Of a stretch of 64,000 nt of DNA, positions 62,971 to 64,000 are shown piece after piece; positions within the stretch are counted from its first letter, which is position 1, and the number at the start of each line of letters is the position of its first letter. The DNA comes from Clostridiales bacterium (GTDB lineage Bacteria; Bacillota; Clostridia; Lachnospirales; Lachnospiraceae), in assembly GCA_018366495.1 (NCBI GenBank), contig JAGZHZ010000002.1:62001-126000 (forward strand). The letters are read 5' to 3'. Both the position numbers and the translations under genes were made by a program. Below the pieces are notes generated by a model. That model was not told the DNA's origin. It did not search any database and saw nothing but the letters and a program-made list of their open reading frames with translations.

Positions 62971-63966
62971 TTATTCTGGAAGATATTCATTAGAAAATCC
63001 TGCGTTTTCCGGGATCTCAGTCTCTACAAGTCCATTTTCATTCAGCCACTGATAAAAACTGTTCCATCTTTGTGGGTCAATATATCCCCACTGCTCTACT
63101 TCTGCTTTATACTGATCTGCAAGATATTCCTGACTTGCTTTTACAAGCTCCGGATCAAGCTCCGGTGCTGCTTCACAAAGAATATCTGCTGCTTCCTCCG
63201 GATTTTCGATTGCAAATTCATAGCCGTCTCTCAAAGCTGTGAGAAACTTCTTTGCTGTCTCTGGTTCTTCCTCCAAAAAGCTATTATTTGCGATCACCAC
63301 CGGTGTATAATAATCAAATACCGGATTGATATCAGAAAATGCGAAATAATCCGTCTCAAGACCTTCCAGCTCCATCTTCACACCAGCCCATGCATAAAAG
63401 ATCCAGATTGCGTCCACTGCTTTGCTCTCAAGCGCTGAAACCTCATCTGTTACCGTACTTGGAATCAATTCCACCTTACTGTAGTCGCCGCCATCGCCTT
63501 CTACTACATTCTGAATCATAGCAAGTTCTACAGGACCATTCCAGGTTGCATATTTTTTTCCTTCCATCCCTTTTGGAGTGTCCATTCCCTCCCCCTTACG
63601 GGAAACAATACCAGAAGTATTATGCTGTATCAGAGCTGCAACCGCTGTAGTAGGAATGGCATTTTCTCCTGCAACTCCCGGAGCCATACTGTCCTGGAAA
63701 GAAATGCCAAACTGCGCTTTTCCAGAAGCCACCAATGTATCTGCACCGTCTTCCGGCGGCTGCACGATCTCTACTTCCAATCCTTGGTCTTCAAAAAATC
63801 CCTGGCTCTGCGCCACATAAAGACCTGTATGGTTTGTGTTTGGTGTCCAGTCAAGGACAAATGTAATCTTTTCTTTTTCTTCTTCAGCCAGAACGCTGAC
63901 TGGACTCATCATAGAAACACACATCATTGCAGCAAGTCCTGCTGCCATTATTTTTTTACTATTCAT
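62971..63966 (-). CDS. NMT1/THI5-like substrate-binding protein of an ABC transporter
   Basis: A 331-residue exported periplasmic-type binding protein. Residues 1-27 are a signal peptide (cleavage near VLAEEE); no lipobox cysteine is present, although Cys16 lies in the hydrophobic stretch. The start of the mature protein, DWTPNTNHTGLYVAQSQGFFEDQGL, is the hallmark of the ThiY/THI5 family, whose members bind N-formyl-aminopyrimidine or other thiamine pyrimidine precursors. A role in vitamin B1 precursor uptake is likely but unproved, since no thiamine riboswitch is visible in the 34 bases available upstream. Confidence 0.92.
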   Translation of the reverse strand: MNSKKIMAAGLAAMMCVSMMSPVSVLAEEEKEKITFVLDWTPNTNHTGLYVAQSQGFFEDQGLEVEIVQPPEDGADTLVASGKAQFGISFQDSMAPGVAGENAIPTTAVAALIQHNTSGIVSRKGEGMDTPKGMEGKKYATWNGPVELAMIQNVVEGDGGDYSKVELIPSTVTDEVSALESKAVDAIWIFYAWAGVKMELEGLETDYFAFSDINPVFDYYTPVVIANNSFLEEEPETAKKFLTALRDGYEFAIENPEEAADILCEAAPELDPELVKASQEYLADQYKAEVEQWGYIDPQRWNSFYQWLNENGLVETEIPENAGFSNEYLPE

Positions 63967-64000
63967 GTTTTTTATTCTCCCACGGCATACATTTTATCTG

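Noticed and set aside
1..64000. Defence island, prophage, CRISPR array, tRNA or rRNA genes
   Set aside because: I looked for cas-like motifs, integrases, phage structural genes, regularly spaced repeats and cloverleaf or rRNA sequences and found none.

Overview
The window looks like a chromosomal segment of a low-GC, anaerobic, Gram-positive gut bacterium, most likely a member of the Lachnospiraceae. The evidence is strong AGGAGG ribosome sites, sigma-A type promoters, a T-box on valS, AddAB instead of RecBCD, a murB-rapZ-whiA-crh cluster, cdaA-cdaR, choline-binding-type cell-wall repeats and a pyruvate formate-lyase whose glycyl-radical domain is a separate gene. The genus is an inference; no rRNA or tRNA gene is present to fix it. 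Almost all genes lie on the minus strand. The exceptions are a few secreted or accessory genes (L,D-transpeptidase, FN3-glucosaminidase, M20 amidohydrolase, CYTH protein, XRE regulator).

Layout. 1-6.5 kb: a polysaccharide export and assembly block (ABC-2 ATPase, cut by the window edge, and permease, two GT2 glycosyltransferases, an initiating polyprenyl-phosphate sugar transferase) and two membrane proteins that may be halves of one ancestral gene. 6.5-11.1 kb: a divergent pair of large secreted wall enzymes, an N-acetylmuramoyl-L-alanine amidase and an L,D-transpeptidase, both with cell-wall-binding repeats. 11.2-15.3 kb: HPr and the c-di-AMP operon (cdaA, cdaR and two membrane proteins of unknown function). 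15.4-20.8 kb: an AI-2E-family permease, comF, recD2 and an mreB-type gene. 20.8-21.6 kb: a gene-free stretch with two nearly identical 137-bp units, each followed by a terminator. 21.6-26.7 kb: uvrA and uvrB. 27-30 kb: crh-like, whiA, rapZ and murB. 30.2-40.4 kb: a GtrA-YfhO fusion and addA/addB. 40.5-43.5 kb: valS with its T-box. 43.7-47.6 kb: an FN3-glucosaminidase, an LD-carboxypeptidase and an M20 hydrolase. 47.7-54.7 kb: a protein quality-control block (engB, lon, clpX, clpP, tig) and a DJ-1 family gene. 55-58.5 kb: a CYTH protein, an XRE regulator and ftsH. 58.7-61.9 kb: pflA, a stand-alone glycyl-radical subunit and the PFL core. 62.2-64 kb: ABC ATPase and binding protein of a THI5/NMT1-type uptake system, whose permease should lie beyond the window.

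Functionally the window is mostly core: envelope building (murB, mreB, cdaA/cdaR, wall hydrolases and transpeptidase, polysaccharide export), DNA repair (uvrAB, addAB, recD2), proteolysis (lon, clpXP, ftsH) and mixed-acid fermentation (pfl). I see no complete mobile element, prophage, CRISPR array or obvious defence system. The most unusual observations are the split PFL, the Crh-type protein with Glu at position 15, the tandem hairpin-terminator units beside uvrA, the twin palindromes with a possible small RNA behind the XRE gene, a 30-bp direct repeat in frame behind addA, and a tiny hsdM-like fragment upstream of uvrB.
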